48,007 bases of DNA from NCBI GenBank assembly GCA_964444225.1, contig CAYUFM010000008.1:1-48007 (forward strand), in the 5' to 3' direction. The DNA is from JALHOM01 sp964444225. Its GTDB lineage: Bacteria; Patescibacteriota; Saccharimonadia; Saccharimonadales; 2-12-FULL-41-12. This document shows, piece by piece, positions 48,006 through 48,007 of this stretch (its first letter is position 1; each line of letters opens with the position of its first letter). The position numbers and the translations under genes were made by a program. The notes below the pieces were generated by a model. The model saw only the letters and a program-made list of their open reading frames with translations, ran no database searches and was not told the origin of the DNA.

Positions 48006-48007
48006 TT

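Noticed and set aside
1..48007. Recoding of TGA (as in Gracilibacteria/Absconditabacteria)
   Set aside because: TGA serves as a stop, for example in the NUDIX-HAD ATGA overlap, and core proteins read through at normal length under the standard code.
1..48007. CRISPR array or transposase
   Set aside because: No regularly spaced repeats or transposase-like protein were seen; repeats here are isolated inverted repeats and tRNA pieces.

Overview
The window looks like a chromosomal segment of a reduced-genome Patescibacterium (CPR), most likely a Saccharibacteria (TM7) relative. This is an inference from gene content: very compact gene packing with many overlapping ends, a DnaG primase that has lost its zinc ligands, single-domain or shortened versions of core enzymes, many small membrane or secreted proteins of unknown function, and a standard genetic code (TGA is a stop). 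No phage, transposase or CRISPR array was seen.

Layout. 1-4.6 kb: truB (partial), a degenerate DHH-like protein, rpsT, holA, mutM and a secreted protein. 4.7-8.5 kb: a DciA-like small protein facing a polA-NUDIX-HAD operon. 8.6-10.2 kb: a P-loop kinase and a dCTP deaminase/dUTPase-fold enzyme. 10.2-13.0 kb: dnaG-rpoD operon. 13.1-16.1 kb: small proteins, orn and a VanY-type carboxypeptidase, ending in a 98-nt inverted-repeat element. 16.1-20.1 kb: a PGI/PMI sugar isomerase, DUF1361 membrane protein, argS and a HAD phosphatase. 20.2-23.6 kb: small membrane proteins and groES-groEL under a CIRCE operator. 23.6-25.7 kb: a putative PD-(D/E)XK nuclease followed by a ~540-nt structured RNA gene with its own consensus promoter and a hammerhead-ribozyme-like 3' end. 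25.7-31.3 kb: a MurE-like ligase, tsaD, a small protein behind paired palindromes, and valS. 31.3-32.4 kb: an island of large hairpins and three tiny membrane-protein reading frames. 32.4-38.1 kb: an XRE-HAD fusion, a zincin-like protein without zinc ligands, and a membrane-anchored Clp-like double AAA+ ATPase. 38.2-44.4 kb: an operon for a 1710-residue secreted multidomain protein, a cupredoxin-fold protein without copper ligands, and a membrane protein. 44.4-48.0 kb: two tRNA-Ser genes, tRNA-Arg(GCG), partial tRNA copies, a thymidine kinase and an aspartate carbamoyltransferase homologue.

Two themes recur. First, initiation is bimodal: about twenty genes at the head of a transcript have a TATAAT-like -10 box only 6-9 nt before the start codon, which predicts leaderless or nearly leaderless mRNAs, whereas genes inside operons and a few others carry good Shine-Dalgarno sequences or overlapping stop/start codons. 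I used this to choose starts. Second, intergenic regions hold several long RNA-like inverted repeats. The strongest candidate for an undescribed system is the 25.08-25.70 kb RNA gene. The promoter, the 14-bp helix joining its ends, a 19-bp internal helix with a U.G pair that favours the + strand, and a satellite-virus-type hammerhead core exactly at its 3' end are all directly visible.

Core information processing (polymerase, primase, sigma, delta subunit, two tRNA synthetases, TsaD, TruB) and nucleotide salvage or sanitation dominate the rest. The secreted multidomain protein, VanY and the membrane Clp suit a host-attached episymbiont, but that lifestyle is inferred.
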